A stretch of 64,000 nucleotides of DNA from Talinum fruticosum (GCA_021018815.1 JAITYX010000063.1:372001-436000); one strand, 5' to 3'; positions 13,108 through 26,036 are shown, counted from the first letter of the stretch. Numbers and translations are program-made. The notes: a model not told the origin generated them from the sequence alone.

Positions 13108-13502
13108 GTCTAACCCAACTATGAGTAATGAGTGGAAACGAACTACTATCTTTTACACTCTAGTTAAATGTGGAGACACTTTGATGAATTTGGTCATAGA
13201 TGGAGGGAGCACCATGATTGTTATAACCTAGTCCACTATTAAGCGTTGTCATTTAAAAGTTGAATCGCACCCTAATCTTTTTAGGGTCGCTTGGATCAAT
13301 AATACTAACGACACAGACTACCCATAGGTGTAAGGTCCCTATCCAAATTGGAGGCTATAAGGGTGAGATGTTATGTAATGTTTTCCCCATGGATGTAGAT
13401 CACATCCTACTAGGCCGACCTTGGCTATATGATTTGAATGTCACTCATCAAAGCATAGAGAATACCTATACCTTTAGGTTTCAACATAATCCTTTTATGT
13501 AA
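13108..13502 (+). pseudogene. Gypsy aspartic protease remnant
   Basis: The sequence LVIDGGSTMIVI (about 13192-13227) matches the retropepsin active-site region, usually (I/L)(I/V)DSGSxxNxx, here with DGGS. Further on, VDHILLGRPWLYDLNVTH followed by NTYTF (frame 13260-13502) is the typical ILGRPWLxD block at the end of gypsy proteases. The two parts are in different frames with an in-frame stop between them. Confidence 0.75.
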
Positions 13503-13859
13503 TGTCCTCCCTATGGATATAGATCACTTCCTTCTCCAGGACCAAAACCATCCTCGACCTTGTCTTCTTCTATACCTTCCGGTATTCCAGTCAAAGGAAC
13601 GATTTTCCTTCTACATCCCAAACCCTTTGAGAGATTAGCCAGCATTAATCGGTTCTATCCGACAGTTTTGGCAAAGAACTTGTCTTCCGACTATATTACC
13701 TTCCTAAGCCCTTCGATTAGTGACCGCCTTCCCAGGCCCCTCCCACAGAGATTGAGGAACTACTTAAGACCTTTATTGATGTTGTCCTCGAGGAACTTCC
13801 TAGTGAGCTACCCCTCCTCCCCCTTAGGAGTATCCAACATGCTATTGACTTAGTTCCAA

Positions 13860-15110
13860 GGTCTCGGCTCCCGAACCTTCCCCCATTATACGTTGAACTT
13901 TATGGAAAGAGTGGAATTGAATAGGCAAGTTGGGGAGCTATTGTGTAAGGGTTTTTTCGGCATAGCATGAGTCTCTTCGCCGTCCCTGCCCTCCTTACCC
14001 AAAAAAATGGCTCTTGGAGGATGTGTGTGGATAATAGAGCCATCAATAGGATAACTGTCAAGTATAGGTTTTTATCCCAAGGTTAGAGGATATGCTTGAC
14101 TATTTTGCAAGGGCTAGTTGGTTCTCTAAGATAGACTTGCATAGCGGGTATCACCATGTGCGCATTAGACCAGGGGATAAATAAGTCTGCTTTTAAGACA
14201 CATGATGGCCTATTTGAGTGGTTCGTCGTGCCTTTCGGGTTATCTAATGCTCCCAGTACTTTTATGAGACTTATGACCCATGTATTGCAGCCATTCCTGG
14301 GAAAGTATTTTGTTGTTTACTTCGATGACATCCTAGTGCATAGCAAGTCTAGAGAAGAACTCATTAAGCATCTTAAGCAACTTTTCACCACTTGTTGGGA
14401 AGATAAACTCTTTGCTAACCTCAAAATGTGTGTCTTCTTACAGTCCATGAGTTATTTTTCTAGGATACATTGTATCTTCTCATGGCATATCTATTAATCT
14501 TGAGAAAGTTAGATCCATTAAGGAATGGCCTCGAACCCACATCGCTGAATGAAGCAAGGAGCTTTCACGGTCTTGTCTCCTTTTATAGGAGATTCATCAA
14601 AGATTTTAGCTCTATCATGGCCCCTATTACGATCTGTTTGAAAAAGGGACCGTTTCAATGGAATTCGAAAGCCTCCTCAACATTTCGGGAGATCAAAGAG
14701 AGAATGACCTCAACCTCAATCCTTAGACACCCCGATTTTAGCAAAGTCTTTGAAGTTGCTTGTGATGCCTTTGGATTTGGGATTGGGGGTGTGTTGAGTC
14801 AAGACGGGCATCCTATCGCCTTTTTCAAGAAGAAACTCAATGACCCCCGCAAAGTCAAGTATACCACCTCCGAAAAGGAGTTGTATGCCTTACTTCAATC
14901 CTTAAGTCATTAAAGGTATTACCTCTTGCTCCATGACTTTGTTTTGTACTCCGAGCATGAAGCCCTTAAGTATTGGAAGTCTTAAGATCATGTTAATCCT
15001 AAGCACGCCTGGTGGGTTGAGTACATTAGTGAGTATTCTTTTGTTCTTAAGCACAAATCAGGTGTTGAGAACAAGGTTGTCGATGCCCTAAGTTGTATTT
15101 AATACCTTTT
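13860..15110 (+). pseudogene. Gypsy reverse transcriptase and RNase H remnant
   Basis: Across three frames one can read [10 protein letters not shown], then [20 protein letters not shown] (near 14105-14173), then [18 protein letters not shown] and the catalytic [12 protein letters not shown] (YFDD codons at 14318-14329). The thumb segment HGLVSFYRRFIKDFSSIMAP follows. The RNase H part has FEVACDAFGFGIGGVLSQDG, where its first catalytic Asp is expected. EKELYALLQSLSH follows, and later FVLKHKSGVENKVVDALS. Catalytic residues survive, but several indels and stops make the gene non-functional. Confidence 0.9.
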
Positions 15111-15478
15111 ACGGACCATGAAGGTTGAGGTTCTAGGTTTTGACAAGCTGAAAGATGCGTATTTATCTTGTCCCGACTTTACTCTTATCTCGCACGTAAC
15201 TCTTGGCAGGGAACCGTAGAGACTATGTTGACTTTTTCCTCCATGATGGGCACCTGTTTAGGGGTTTCAAGTTGTGCTTCCCTAAGACATCCTTTCGAGA
15301 TTTCTTGGTTTGGGAGATACATGTTGGGGGTCTAGCTGATCATGTGGCCAAAGATATATCCATAACACTTGTAGAGGATCGCTTTTATTGGCCCTCACTT
15401 AAGAAAGATGTTTCTCGTATTGTATCCCAATGTCGCACTTGTCATTTCAAAATAATTAAGAAAGAGTTATATTATTAA
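15111..15478 (+). pseudogene. Gypsy integrase N-terminal zinc finger, truncated
   Basis: The frame from 15203 reads HDGHLFRG, then WEIHVGGLADHVAKDISI, FYWPSLKKDV and QCRTCHFKI. This is the HHCC zinc finger of a retroviral-type integrase (H...H...C-x2-C). The product ends at 15478, a few codons after the CxxC. The DDE catalytic core is absent, so the element was cut here by deletion or a later insertion. Confidence 0.85.
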
Positions 15479-17540
15479 AATTTTAAGAAAAATAATTAAA
15501 GCTTTAACTTTTCTTAAATACTTTTTTATCAAATATAATAATTAAGTATCAACATAAGTTGGTTCAGATTATCCGTTCTCTGTTCATAAAGTTTTTAATT
15601 TTGAATCATATTCAATACCTATTATCTAAATAAAGTTTCTAACTTTGAATCTTGTTAATGAAAAAAAAAGCCTTTGAATTATGCTATAGCTCGATCTATT
15701 TGATAAAGAATTATGTGATAATCCTTGAGAAGACTAGTACAAAAAGTAGATCATATGTAAAATAAGTAAGAAACCAAAAGAGTTTTTTTAATGGAAAAAA
15801 CCAAAAAAGTTATATTAACAAAATTTCAAAATAAAAATATTTATTCCATCCACATAAAAAAAAAAAATTATCTTAAGCTTCAATTGAAATAATCGTAAAT
15901 CTGAAACACTGTCACTGCATAATTAAAAATAAAATTTAATAACGAAGAATATTTGAACTCATCAATTATTCATTGTTTGGCTAGTTTGGTTCTTTTTTTT
16001 GTGCTTTATATATCAAGCTTCAATTTCAATGCTTCTAAGCTCAATCTATTTCTATGAATTTAGATGACGTGAAAACTAAATAATGAGAAGCGGGATAGTT
16101 TTTTTTTTTTTTCAATATACTAGGCCTATACCTTTGTTCTACAAGAATTTGAGGTAATTTTTTTCTTCTAATTTTATTAATATTTTCATACAGTAAAATA
16201 TAATAATTTTTTTTAATTTTTATTATTTTAAATTCAACTGTTACTATATGAATCTTTTTTATGAGTAGTTATATGAGAGTTAAGTATAATTTTTTTTTTT
16301 CATATCAAGAAGGATTGTCAAACATATAAAATTATATTCTTACTAAATAACAATATGAATTACATTCTATGTATAAAAATAATCTTAAATTTATTCATCT
16401 CATTATAAATTAAAGTTGTTTATCTTTTAGAAATTGTATACTTTCTTTTTTAATAATAATTTACTTAATTACTTCTCTATGACATATAAATAATTATTAA
16501 AATAGTACTATAGAGTTTTTCATAGTTAGATAGTCTTTTTTCACATAAAAACTATATTTATTTTGCTATTTATACAATCATTAATTCTCTATTATATGAC
16601 ATCTTACATGACAATTTTACGTATCATTCATACATAACTCTATCTATATATATTTTTTATTTTGCGCTAATAATAATAACATTAGTTAAGTGATGTGACA
16701 TTGGACATTATTATGATTTATATTTAAGAGTAACATTAAAAAATATTTATAAAAAAAAACATGAGATGATTTTCAATAGTCTACCTACTATTATAGGTGG
16801 CGTGTTGGAAACAAAAAAATCCGAAAAGAATATAAGAAATGTGTCCACTAATACTTGAATTGAAGAAGAGTCCAAGAACAATACCAAAGATGATAGTCAA
16901 ACAAATTTATTATTATATACAATAATATGTGTTGCAATATTAACACAAGGTTGAACGTGATTAATAGATTGGACTTGCTTTGTATTTTTCTACGAGTATG
17001 ACAAATTTCAACGTAAAGCTTCTTTTAGTCTCTATCTACATTCGTTTTTCCCCTACAAGTTTCAATTATTAGTCAATATTAGAAATGTGCCCCACGATAC
17101 AATGGGCTGGCTAATATGTCAATCCAACCAAGTCATGGCAACAGTCTTTTTTGACACATTAACTTCCAAGTCTTCATCCACAAATGGAGCACACGATTCA
17201 TTGTTTACAACAACATCACCCTTTCACACGTTGGCTATTCTATTCTTTCAAAAGCATTAATGCGCCCTTGATATGGCTAACCTTACTCTTTCCACACTTT
17301 CATCCTGGGTTCGAATTATCACATTAAAGCATTTAAGCACACTTTCCTTTCATGTGATTTTTTCATTTTATGCTTTATAGAATTACTTGTGGTGGTTGGG
17401 ATCTTAGATATTTGGTCCGAGCTTTGGTGTTCCTTCTCTTATATTTGAGTCTATTAAGGTCCCTTGAGACCTACTTATCAGGAAAAAAAAAAATCCTAAA
17501 GCACCCTAAACAAGTATTTTATTCTCTTTTTTTCCATTTA
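15479..17540. other. AT-rich intergenic stretch, no gene seen
   Basis: Strongly AT-rich sequence with many homopolymer runs and no protein-like frame. The sharp composition change at 15478 marks the truncation point of the gypsy element. The short frame at 17370-17573 runs into a MITE and is not credible as a gene. Confidence 0.6.
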
Positions 17541-17702
17541 GGCCCTATTCTCTTAAATATGTTTTTAGAATAAGTTCAGTAATTCAGATAAGAAAAATAA
17601 ATTCAATTAAGTTCAATTTAGCAAAAATAAGTTAAGTTTAACAATAAGTTCATTTAATTTCAACTCATATAAATACAACAAGACGTTGAAAAAAATAGGG
17701 CC
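17541..17702. mobile_element. Tourist/Harbinger-like MITE, family 1, copy 1 (162 bp)
   Basis: The element starts GGCCCTATTC and ends in the inverted AATAGGGCC. It is flanked on both sides by TTA (17538-17540 and 17703-17705), the usual PIF/Harbinger target duplication. The interior is AT-rich and non-coding. Two relatives lie in an intron of the PTST-like gene (41671-41775 and 42893-43018). Confidence 0.7.
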
Positions 17703-17962
17703 TTAGCTATACTCAAGTTTTTCTTTGTAGATTGTTGAAACTTTAAGATAGGAAATACAACATAAATATGAAAGACTTAAACTTTTGAATTGTTGTTATG
17801 AATGTAAGTGATTTATTTGTCACGTATTAAAAAAATATAAACAAATAGGACCAACAAAGAAATGAGAATCAACTCAATTAATTGGCTTGTAAGGATTAGT
17901 GGGTCACTCTCACCGAAAATTTGAAAAATTTGATGTAACAATGCTTGACTAAGCTAGAGCAT

Positions 17963-18503
17963 AGGATGGAAATGGGGTTCAGGTCGAATGGAACCGTATC
18001 GCATTCATACTTATTTTTAAAATTGTACCCATATCAATACCTATAGCTGTCAGATTTCGAAAACTTATATGCTACTCACACCTATTGGATTTTTTTGGGT
18101 TCGCGGGTTTTATTCGGGTTTGAATGTGATAAGAAAAAATAATCATATTGACATATAAGAATCATCCCGATATTTTTGTTTTATGAGGATGAACTCATTT
18201 TTACTTGTAGGAAAATTACAATTTAATCATGAATTATTTAAGTCTTTTTATATGCATACTCATATGATAATTGACAAGTCCATCGGTTTTGTGAAAAAAA
18301 TTATCACATTAAAATAAATCGGGTACGGGTCGGGTGAGGGTGAGGGTGAGGGTGTGGGGCAGGTGAACGCTGTACCCATACCCATACCCAAACTCAAATT
18401 CAAACCCGTTATTTCCGCACTCTGCCCCATATCCGTTTTTTTTTAATTTTTTCATACTCAAATCCATTATAAACCGGTCAAATTCGGGTGAAGTTTCCAT
18501 CCC
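17963..18503. mobile_element. Non-autonomous hAT-like element (541 bp)
   Basis: The left end reads AGGATGGAAATG and the right end, inverted, reads GGGATGGAAACT. This resembles the plant hAT terminus (C/T)AGGGATG. Flanking octamers TAGAGCAT (17955-17962) and TAGAACAG (18504-18511) agree at 6 of 8 positions, as expected for an aged 8-bp hAT target duplication. The interior carries the GGGTACGGGT / TACCCATACCC words common in such elements. No transposase frame is present. Confidence 0.6.
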
Positions 18504-18780
18504 TAGAACAGACATTGAATATAAACAACTTTACTTAGAGTTTTAACATGTTGGGCTTGACGGACTAGCAAGCTTAATATATATTCTTGTGTTTAAGCAT
18601 ATGCATAAAGTTTTATTAGGAGTTCGAATCAAAGTAGGAAATTTGGTTTTCTCATGTAAATCAACTTATATATTCTACTTTGCTTTTCATAAAATATATA
18701 CAATATATATTATAGAAAGATATACGACGTCCAAAAGATAATTTTCTAACAAAAACAAATCTAAAATATGAAAATAGATG

Positions 18781-19260
18781 TTTATTTCAACAAATTAATG
18801 ATAAATATACTTCCGTTCGGTTGCATACTTGCAGCATTAATCCGACCACAAATCATATTTTTCAAATTCAATATGTCTTTTACGAACATTGGTGAGCTAT
18901 TATATAATTTTATAAAATAGATCTCTTTTTGATACAATAGATCTAACCTGAAGGAAATATCAATTTGATCGAACCACATAAAATTTCATTATTGAATCAT
19001 TAATGATTAAAATCAATGAGACTAATCGATAAAAATATAAAAAATATACTATTCAATTGAATCAACAACTCTAATAAAACTTGCACATATTGACCAGAGA
19101 AATAACTTACATAAAGATTAAAAACAAAACTCTCACAAAAAACAAAGAAACCCTAACCCTCAAAAAAAAGGAGAAAAACACTAATCTCTCACGAGAGAAG
19201 GGGAGGTATTACAAATTATTCTTCCCAATTTCATTTATTTTAAAGTTTCCATATACTTGC
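18781..19260. repeat. Dispersed repeat, copy 1 (LTR-type remnant?)
   Basis: Words recur in order here and at 46083-46400: TTATTTCAACA, TAAATATACTT, then GTGAGCTAT, then AACTTGCAC and AAAACTCTCA. Similarity is patchy but collinear over about 300 bases, so the two are old copies of one repeat. The class is uncertain. The later CTCTCAC / GAGAGA words resemble LTR ends, but I see no coding domain. Confidence 0.45.
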
Positions 19261-19623
19261 TATGCCTTTTGTTTATGACCTATTTGGGTGTCATACTTAT
19301 GGCGTATCTTGCTCTCTTCCATTCCGTTAATCATTTGGTCAAATGATTAGTTCGAATTTTCTCGATCAATTAATTTAATTAATTAGAACTCAATTAACTT
19401 ATTAAGTACAAAGATAAGTCAATGAGTCGTTAGTACAAACGACTATTGAATTAATAGTCCAATAACCTGCTAAGTCCACAATCCAACTAACTACCAAACC
19501 ACCAATTTATTTGCACAATAAGCCATCCACTCAAATAGGTTACCAAGATGTGAACCCAAGTAAAAGGCCTAGTTGTTGGCCCAAATACATTAACAAGTTG
19601 CAAATCTATCATAATTGAACTCC

Positions 19624-19806
19624 CTATAAATATAACTCCTCTTTTTATAACTTTTCTAATAAATCTCAAATTATCTATAAAATGACAACAGAGCGGGTCG
19701 GAGACGGGAGGGTACTATAAATATAACTCCTCTTTTTATAAATTTTCTAATAAATCTCAAATTATCTATAAAATGGCAACACAACAGGTCGGAGACGGGG
19801 AGGGTA
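19624..19806. repeat. Tandem duplication, 2 x 91 bp
   Basis: A unit beginning CTATAAATATAACTCCTCTT starts at 19624 and again at 19715. The two copies differ at only a handful of positions, so the duplication is recent compared with the decayed DNA around it. Each copy ends in GTCGGAGACGGG(G)AGGGTA. A G/C-rich run resembling hAT subterminal sequence follows the second copy. Confidence 0.9.
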
Positions 19807-20324
19807 ATGCCAAAATCTGCCCTGTCCCCGTCCTCGTCCCCGACTCGGGAATGAAATCCTCTCGTCCTGTTCCAAACGGGTCTTCGATCCCTGAACACAA
19901 GTAGAAATTGGTGTTGAATTCATAATCAAATGCTCAAAGGGAAAAAGGCCAAATCTTTAATTTTCTACTTCATCTTGTTGAATTTAAATGCAAATATCAA
20001 AACCTCCATTCAATTAGTACAACCCCATAGTAAAAATGGCGGAAAAAAAAAACAAGATTTGTTCTATCAAAAAATAAATGAACCGCGAGATTTGATGAAA
20101 TAAATCTAAATGGCCCTTGTTGAGTAGCAAAAGACTCCGTACCTATTTCTACCGTGGTGAGGGAGGAGCTACAACGGCAGAGAGAAACTCAAAAGGAGTG
20201 GTCATGTTTTTGGTGGCGTAAACCGGTGGTGGTTGCGGATGGCTAGAACTTTGGCTATATCGGAAAGCATGACGAAGAGAGTGACCCAAGGCCCATCCAT
20301 GGAGGAAGGGTTTCAATGGCTTCA

Positions 20325-20360
<36 letters not shown>

Positions 20361-22591
20361 TTCAGGGGGAATGATGTCCTTGCTTTTGTATGTAGGCTTT
20401 GGAAAGTCATCAAAATATCTAAAACGGTCTTGAAATTAATGAAATTTGTCTTTGATTAACAGGGAAGCGTGGCGGAGAATAAGGATAAAATTATCCATGT
20501 TTTTGTCGAGGAGTCCTCGCCCCACTGTCATTCTTAATAAGGAGAGAATCATTGACCCTAATACTCCTCTTTAGTCGAGAGAATAAGTTCATCTAGTGTT
20601 GGCTCCTCTAAAGATCAATCACCCAAACTTGATCATCTTGGCCATAATTTAAGTATAACAACATCAAATTTCTAAAGGATTTCATAATTTTTTTTTCTTT
20701 TGGAAATAAGGGATGTTGTATCTAATTTTTGAAAATTAATATAAATTGAGTTTTGATCCCTATTTCTTGTCTTGTTTAACGTAGGGTATATTTATTTTTG
20801 TTAGGCTTCAAAATGACATATTTCACATGCCTTTTTTATCATCTACTATAAGCTTACAATTGACATAATTTTGTAATTTAAATTATTTTTATTTAATTTT
20901 ATAGGAAATAATTTGAACTAAACAAGTTTTAGAAAGTTGGAGCTCCATCAAAAGTTAACAAATCGGCTCTTCGACATTCAAGCGTATTACTGCGTGCCAA
21001 ATGAACTATCTAAGGCCATTTCGGACATTTACTTGTTGACTTTCAGTAGCTCAAGAAAAGTCTTGCCGCAAGTTTCTGAACTACCATTAAAGCTTTGGAG
21101 GTCCAAGCTATGCATCTTCCTATTGAACTTTGACCATGCATGATCCACTTTTCCCTACCCTAAGATACCTTATGCTATATACCTCGGAGTGTGCAAGACA
21201 ACCCACATGTACACACCCATGTCTCATGCTAAGCCAATAATGAACAAGCATGCACATCAAGCCATGACAAGATCAGCTAGACTCATGCCACAATAGCAGG
21301 CCTGTTGCTGAGCGTTTCGAGCTACTTATTTCTATAGCAGTGGGCAACAAGAGCCATCCGTGTCACATAACAGGACCCATCTACCGCGTCTCAAGAGTCA
21401 TTAATATGCGTTTGCTCTAATTTTTAGGAGATTTCCTTTTGTCTCAGGAAAGGTTTTCTTAAAGTTAGGCTAGCCGCTAATATCCCTCAAAGGGCAGACC
21501 AAATTAGGGTAATCTAGGTTAGATTAGGTTAGTTTTGGGTTGATTTGAATTCAAGTTTGTGGGTTTGATCAATTCAAGCAATTAAATAGTTAAAGCTTTC
21601 TCTTTCTCTTCCTTTTTTTTTTTTCAGGTTTTATGCTTATTTATTCGAGATGTAGTAATCCACCTCTCTTGAACTTTCTGATAACGTTTTCATAAATCTT
21701 AAGATATTGGAATTATTTTTTAGCCCCTTGTACTTCTAGGTAATTATTCTCTAGTTCCTTGTGGTCTTATCTTAATTATTAATTAGCTCTCATAAATTAT
21801 AATTTTGCCAAACAACCTTTTAAAGTTACACAAATGACGCAAATTAAGACTAATGGTCTTTAATACTTGATTAAAATTTTATACTGACTTTACTAAAATT
21901 AATTGTCACAATCTACTGCTCATAATATTTTCTAGGATAACAAGCTCATCTTACTTTGCCAAATAATAAATTTAATTAAAGAGTTTTAGCCATTATTTGA
22001 ACTAGGTCGGGCTAAACCATGGGGGTTCTCTAACTTCCAGTTTATAAAGATCACTAATCTTAACTACATCTTCCTTGAATTAGGCATAATATATTATTTA
22101 TTTTCCTACCTTGGACTGTAATCACTAATTAAATTTATTATTTTAAAGGATAATAGAGTTTTAGTTAAGAAATTATAATTTTTAAGATATAAGGTTTGAT
22201 TTAACAACATTTAGTAATGAGAAACTTCTTTTATTTAAAGTTTGAAAGTGGAAATATAATAATAGAAACATTAAAGAACGGACTTAAACTACAAAGATCA
22301 TCTTTGTCTGTGTGAAGAATTAGAAAGTGAACAAGGTTTTATCTAACTCCTTGAACACCACCATTTTTGAGAACGTAAAACATTCTTCATAGTACTCATA
22401 AAGGCTTCTCTATTGAAATAATTCTCCCTTAAGAGTTTACCCACGAGAGAAAGGCCAATTTAGTCGGGTCATCAAAATCAATTATCTCATCTTCCTCCTT
22501 GGTCAAATTCAGATTAATCGGCTCTAACTCCAACCCCGTAGCCATCGAAACCCTAAGGGAGCCACAAACTCCTTGCCATGAAATCATAGTT
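19807..22591. other. Intergenic stretch, no gene recognised
   Basis: Mixed AT-rich sequence. A (GA)n run lies at 20328-20354. The frames at 20233-20433 and 20937-21143 have no recognisable domain, and the first runs through the GA repeat. The 21180-21480 part is less AT-rich and may be remnant retrotransposon DNA, but I could not identify a domain. Confidence 0.5.
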
Positions 22592-22850
22592 CACTACTAC
22601 ATATATGACTTTTTATTACGAATTATTTACGATGGTTAAAAGCAAAAATCATCATGAAAAATGAGGTGGTGACATACATTTTTGTAAATAAGTGGCCTTT
22701 TATTACACCTATGACTACGCTTTTCCATTGAATCGTAATAATAGGTCAAGCAGTCCACTTTTAACTACAGCTTTATGAAAGAGTCATAGTAATAGATTCT
22801 CTATTATAATGGTTCTTCAATTGAACTCGTAATAAAAGTATGTCCGGAAA
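22592..22850. mobile_element. CACTA-like transposon end
   Basis: The sequence starts CACTACTACATATATGAC, close to the plant CACTA (En/Spm) terminus. The next 250 bases hold recurring short motifs in both orientations (for example TCGTAATAATAGG, TCATAGTAATAG, CTCGTAATAAAAG), as in CACTA subterminal regions. No matching GTAGTG end was found downstream, so it may be a lone or broken end. Confidence 0.4.
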
Positions 22851-23147
22851 ACCTAAAATGTGAGAACCGCTACCTGCCGCCCACCACGGTTTCACAATCC
22901 GCTCTCTACTCTCACTCTTACTCTCCCTCTACAGTTGTTCTCCTCCTCACTACTTCAAATCTGCTCGCTCTCATCGCCCTCGTCGCCGGTCTTGCTCTCT
23001 TTGTCATCATTGTTGATATCGCTCTCCTCGCTATCGTCGATCTATCGATGTCGCTGCTCTTGCTCTCTCATCTCGCTCGTTGCTGTGGTTGTTGTTCCCT
23101 CTTTCCTCTCGCTCACTCTCGTCGTGTTGTCGTTGTTCTTTCGGTAT

Positions 23148-23193
<46 letters not shown>

Positions 23194-24257
23194 GTTTTTA
23201 CTTTAAGTTATTTGAAAAATAGGTTAGTTAAATGTTGAATGTATTTGCATTACTTAGTTGAATGTTGAGAATATGGTCATGGGTAATGTTTGAGATTATT
23301 GAAATGTTGAATTTTTAATGTTGAGAATGTGGGTAATATTTATTTAGTTTCGAAGTTGAAAATTTTTGAAATGTTTAACATTTTAACAAATGGGTTTAGG
23401 GGTTTAGGATTTAGTAATTTAGGGAAATGCAATGATAGTTAGGATTTATGGTTTATATGATTTAGGTAAATCGAAATAGTTATAGCAAAGGGTTTATGGT
23501 TTAGGTAAATCGAAAGAGTTATAACATATGGTTTAGGGTTTAGAGAAATGGAAAGATTTATTGGTTTGGGTTTAGGTATGAAATGGAAGGAAATTTGATA
23601 TAAATTGTACGTAATTGGAACGATTATTGGATATATAGAGCTATCCCCAAAGCTTATCATAAAGATAAATTCGTCTCCAAATTCGTTTATTTTGATGAGG
23701 TGATGTTGGGGTTGACTCATTTGTTCAATTATCGAAATTTTCGGTTTATTTTTTTATTGTAAATTTGTTGTATTATATATGATTGTAAAGTAGAGTATAT
23801 GAATTTTTGAAATTATGTAATGCATAAGAAAATGAATATGAAGAAATGTCGATGCTACCCTTGAATTTGCTTTGACGACCCAAGATATAATAGGAACTCT
23901 AGTTCCCATGACCCTTGTTGTCTTTAACAATGAGGTCGAGTTCAAAAAGGAAAAACATGGAGTCTATCTGCAACGTGTGTTGATCCACGAAGAAATGGAA
24001 GAGGAGTAAAGGCTTCATTGGAGAAAAGGGTGATAAATAATAGGGAAACAATAGGCAAATTTTGGGAACATTTGCTATGGGTCATTAATAATCTATTAGA
24101 GAGAAAGAGTCCTATTTAATATGTTATTTATATTAAAGACAATTAATATATCCATATTAATCTCGACCGTTTGTTACTCATCTAATGGCTTTGATTAATA
24201 GTTCTTAGTTCTCACTGTAACTCTTAGTTCTCACAGTATGTGTATATATATATATAA
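22851..24257. other. Non-coding stretch with (TC)n and short tandem repeats
   Basis: A C/T-rich block (22860-23130) leads into a (TC)n run at 23151-23191. This looks like plant 5' UTR or transposon subterminal sequence, and the frame across it has no domain. At about 23395-23580 a degenerate unit containing TTTAGGTAAATCGAAA and GGTTTAGGGTTTAG repeats about three times. No gene was recognised. Confidence 0.5.
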
Positions 24258-24604
24258 GGGTTCAAGTAAGTACCCCCTATAGGTAAGCACAAAACAATAG
24301 GTAAGCACCTTATATTTGAACCGTTAGATCATCATCCAATGGTTTATATTAATCAGCCATTATTAACAATTAAAAAAAGGAAAACATCAAAAAATAATTA
24401 GGGGTTAGTTTCAATTCCATCGACATTGAAAAAACTCCAGTGCACACTCTCTCTCTCTACCTCTCGCATCCCCTTCCTCTCTATCGCCGCCAGTAGCCAC
24501 TTCTCCATCGCCGGCACCCGCCTCCACTCACCACCGGTAAAGTTTGTCCACTCGCCGGCCACCCCGTCGCCCCAACTCCGGCGACATTTCATCTCGGGTC
24601 ATAG
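24258..24604 (+). repeat. MULE A left terminal inverted repeat
   Basis: The repeat begins GGGTTCAAGTAAGTACC. The word CCCTATAGGTAAG and the later GTTAGATCATCATCCAA recur inverted at 29909-29840. Its inner part is G/C-rich (CGCCGGCACCCGCC) and reads like a plant 5' UTR. Direct homology with the left end of element B runs on past the TIR, to about 24835. Confidence 0.9.
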
Positions 24605-26036
24605 GCTCGCGAATTTTAGATATTGCAAGCCTAAACCTTCTTCTTCTCTCGTCCCATCTCTCGCTCCTCGGCTCGGCACCGGCACTAGAACCGGCGCTCT
24701 CCCTCCTTCTTTGTCACCGGCGATTCCGCATTTCGGTGGGAGCCAAAATTAGGTTTTTTTCACTTAATTGCACAATTTCGTTAAGGTAATTTTTTCCTCT
24801 CATCTTCAATGACAATTGTTCAATTGATCACCTTAAAAACAATAGCCATATGATTTTTGTGGATGTGGTATTGATCCTTTTCCGATTTTTGAGTATGTGT
24901 ACTGGAGTTTGGTAGTCATGATGTCTGTGCAAAAATTACATTGGTCTTCTCTTGACTATACATGGCTGAGAGCCCTTGAGTTGAACATTGTAGGGTGTGG
25001 ATGCAACTTTGTAGGGTGTAGAACTTGAACAGAGAAAGCTTGAAGAAATAGTTCAATCTGTTCACAAGAATTTATAATACTTGAAGAACAAGTATTCTCT
25101 TATGTTTGGATTTTGCTACACATTATGACATTTCACTCGCTGTTTTTATTATCAATTTCTTGCCTTATTTCTATGTGGTTTCTAAATCGAGTAGGATTAA
25201 ATCGATTACGATCAAATTTGTTTGTTCGTTTGTGCCAAAATACATCAAGTTACACACCCTAATACTTCGCCATGACTTGCAAGAGCTTTAAGCCGGCTAA
25301 TCCTTCTCTATATGCATTGGCTCATGGTTGTCCCAATCTCACAAAACCGAACATCGGTGGTCTGTATAGCTTTTGGTGACACTCGTACTTGCATATTTGA
25401 CTACCTTTTGCAAAAAGTTGAAGTCACATTTACTCATACATTTTTAATCATATTTCACATTTCGAGATTAGTTTTACATGGCAAATGAAATTGGAGATCC
25501 AGAAGGACGAACAGTGCCTTGAATTTACCATTTAAAGCTAAGCATTATAACCTCCATTTGAACCATGCATTGTAGTCGAGTATTAAACATCTGAAGGACC
25601 ATTTTTTTGTCCAATTTGCAACAAAGAACCCAATAGCAATTAAGAGTTTTCATCAATGCCCTTCCACACTTGCCTAGGTAGGTTGCTAAAGCATGGCATT
25701 TACAGTCTGTTGCGCCAATGCTTTGGGCTTTGCTGGAAATTTTAGTACTAGCATGTAAGCAAAGAAGTGTTTCAAAAACTACTGAAGTCACCTAAAGAAT
25801 AGGGCTTTGTAAGGAAATTGCTACAACGAGACCCCGAAAGGTTGTTACTAAACCGGCAAAATGAAACATTTTGGGATGCGAGTAGCCTACAATTCATGTC
25901 CCAGATCGGGAATTATTCTTGCAATGTCCTTAAATCTTTGTGGATGTGTTAGGGCTGCAACTGTATGTATGGCTCACTTTGATGCGTAATCGCTTCCTTA
26001 ATACTCACCCCATCGATAATTGTGCATAGATGTGCA

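Larger units (their letters stand above)
12040..15478 (+). mobile_element. Truncated, decayed Ty3/gypsy LTR retrotransposon
   Basis: In order on the + strand are a gag region with a CCHC knuckle, an aspartic protease, reverse transcriptase, RNase H and the integrase zinc finger. The order RT-RNase H-integrase identifies Ty3/gypsy rather than copia. Every domain is split by stops or frameshifts. The element stops a few codons after the integrase zinc finger (about 15455-15478), where the DNA turns abruptly AT-rich. The integrase core and 3' LTR are therefore missing. The clade was not determined. Confidence 0.88.

Noticed and set aside
22860..23222. A 120-residue Ser/Leu-rich protein
   Set aside because: Composition comes from C/T-rich DNA and the (TC)n run; no domain and no splice partners.
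24398..24789. Frames in the MULE A left end
   Set aside because: They lie in the inverted repeat and G/C-rich subterminal region; the equivalents in element B do not keep the same frame.
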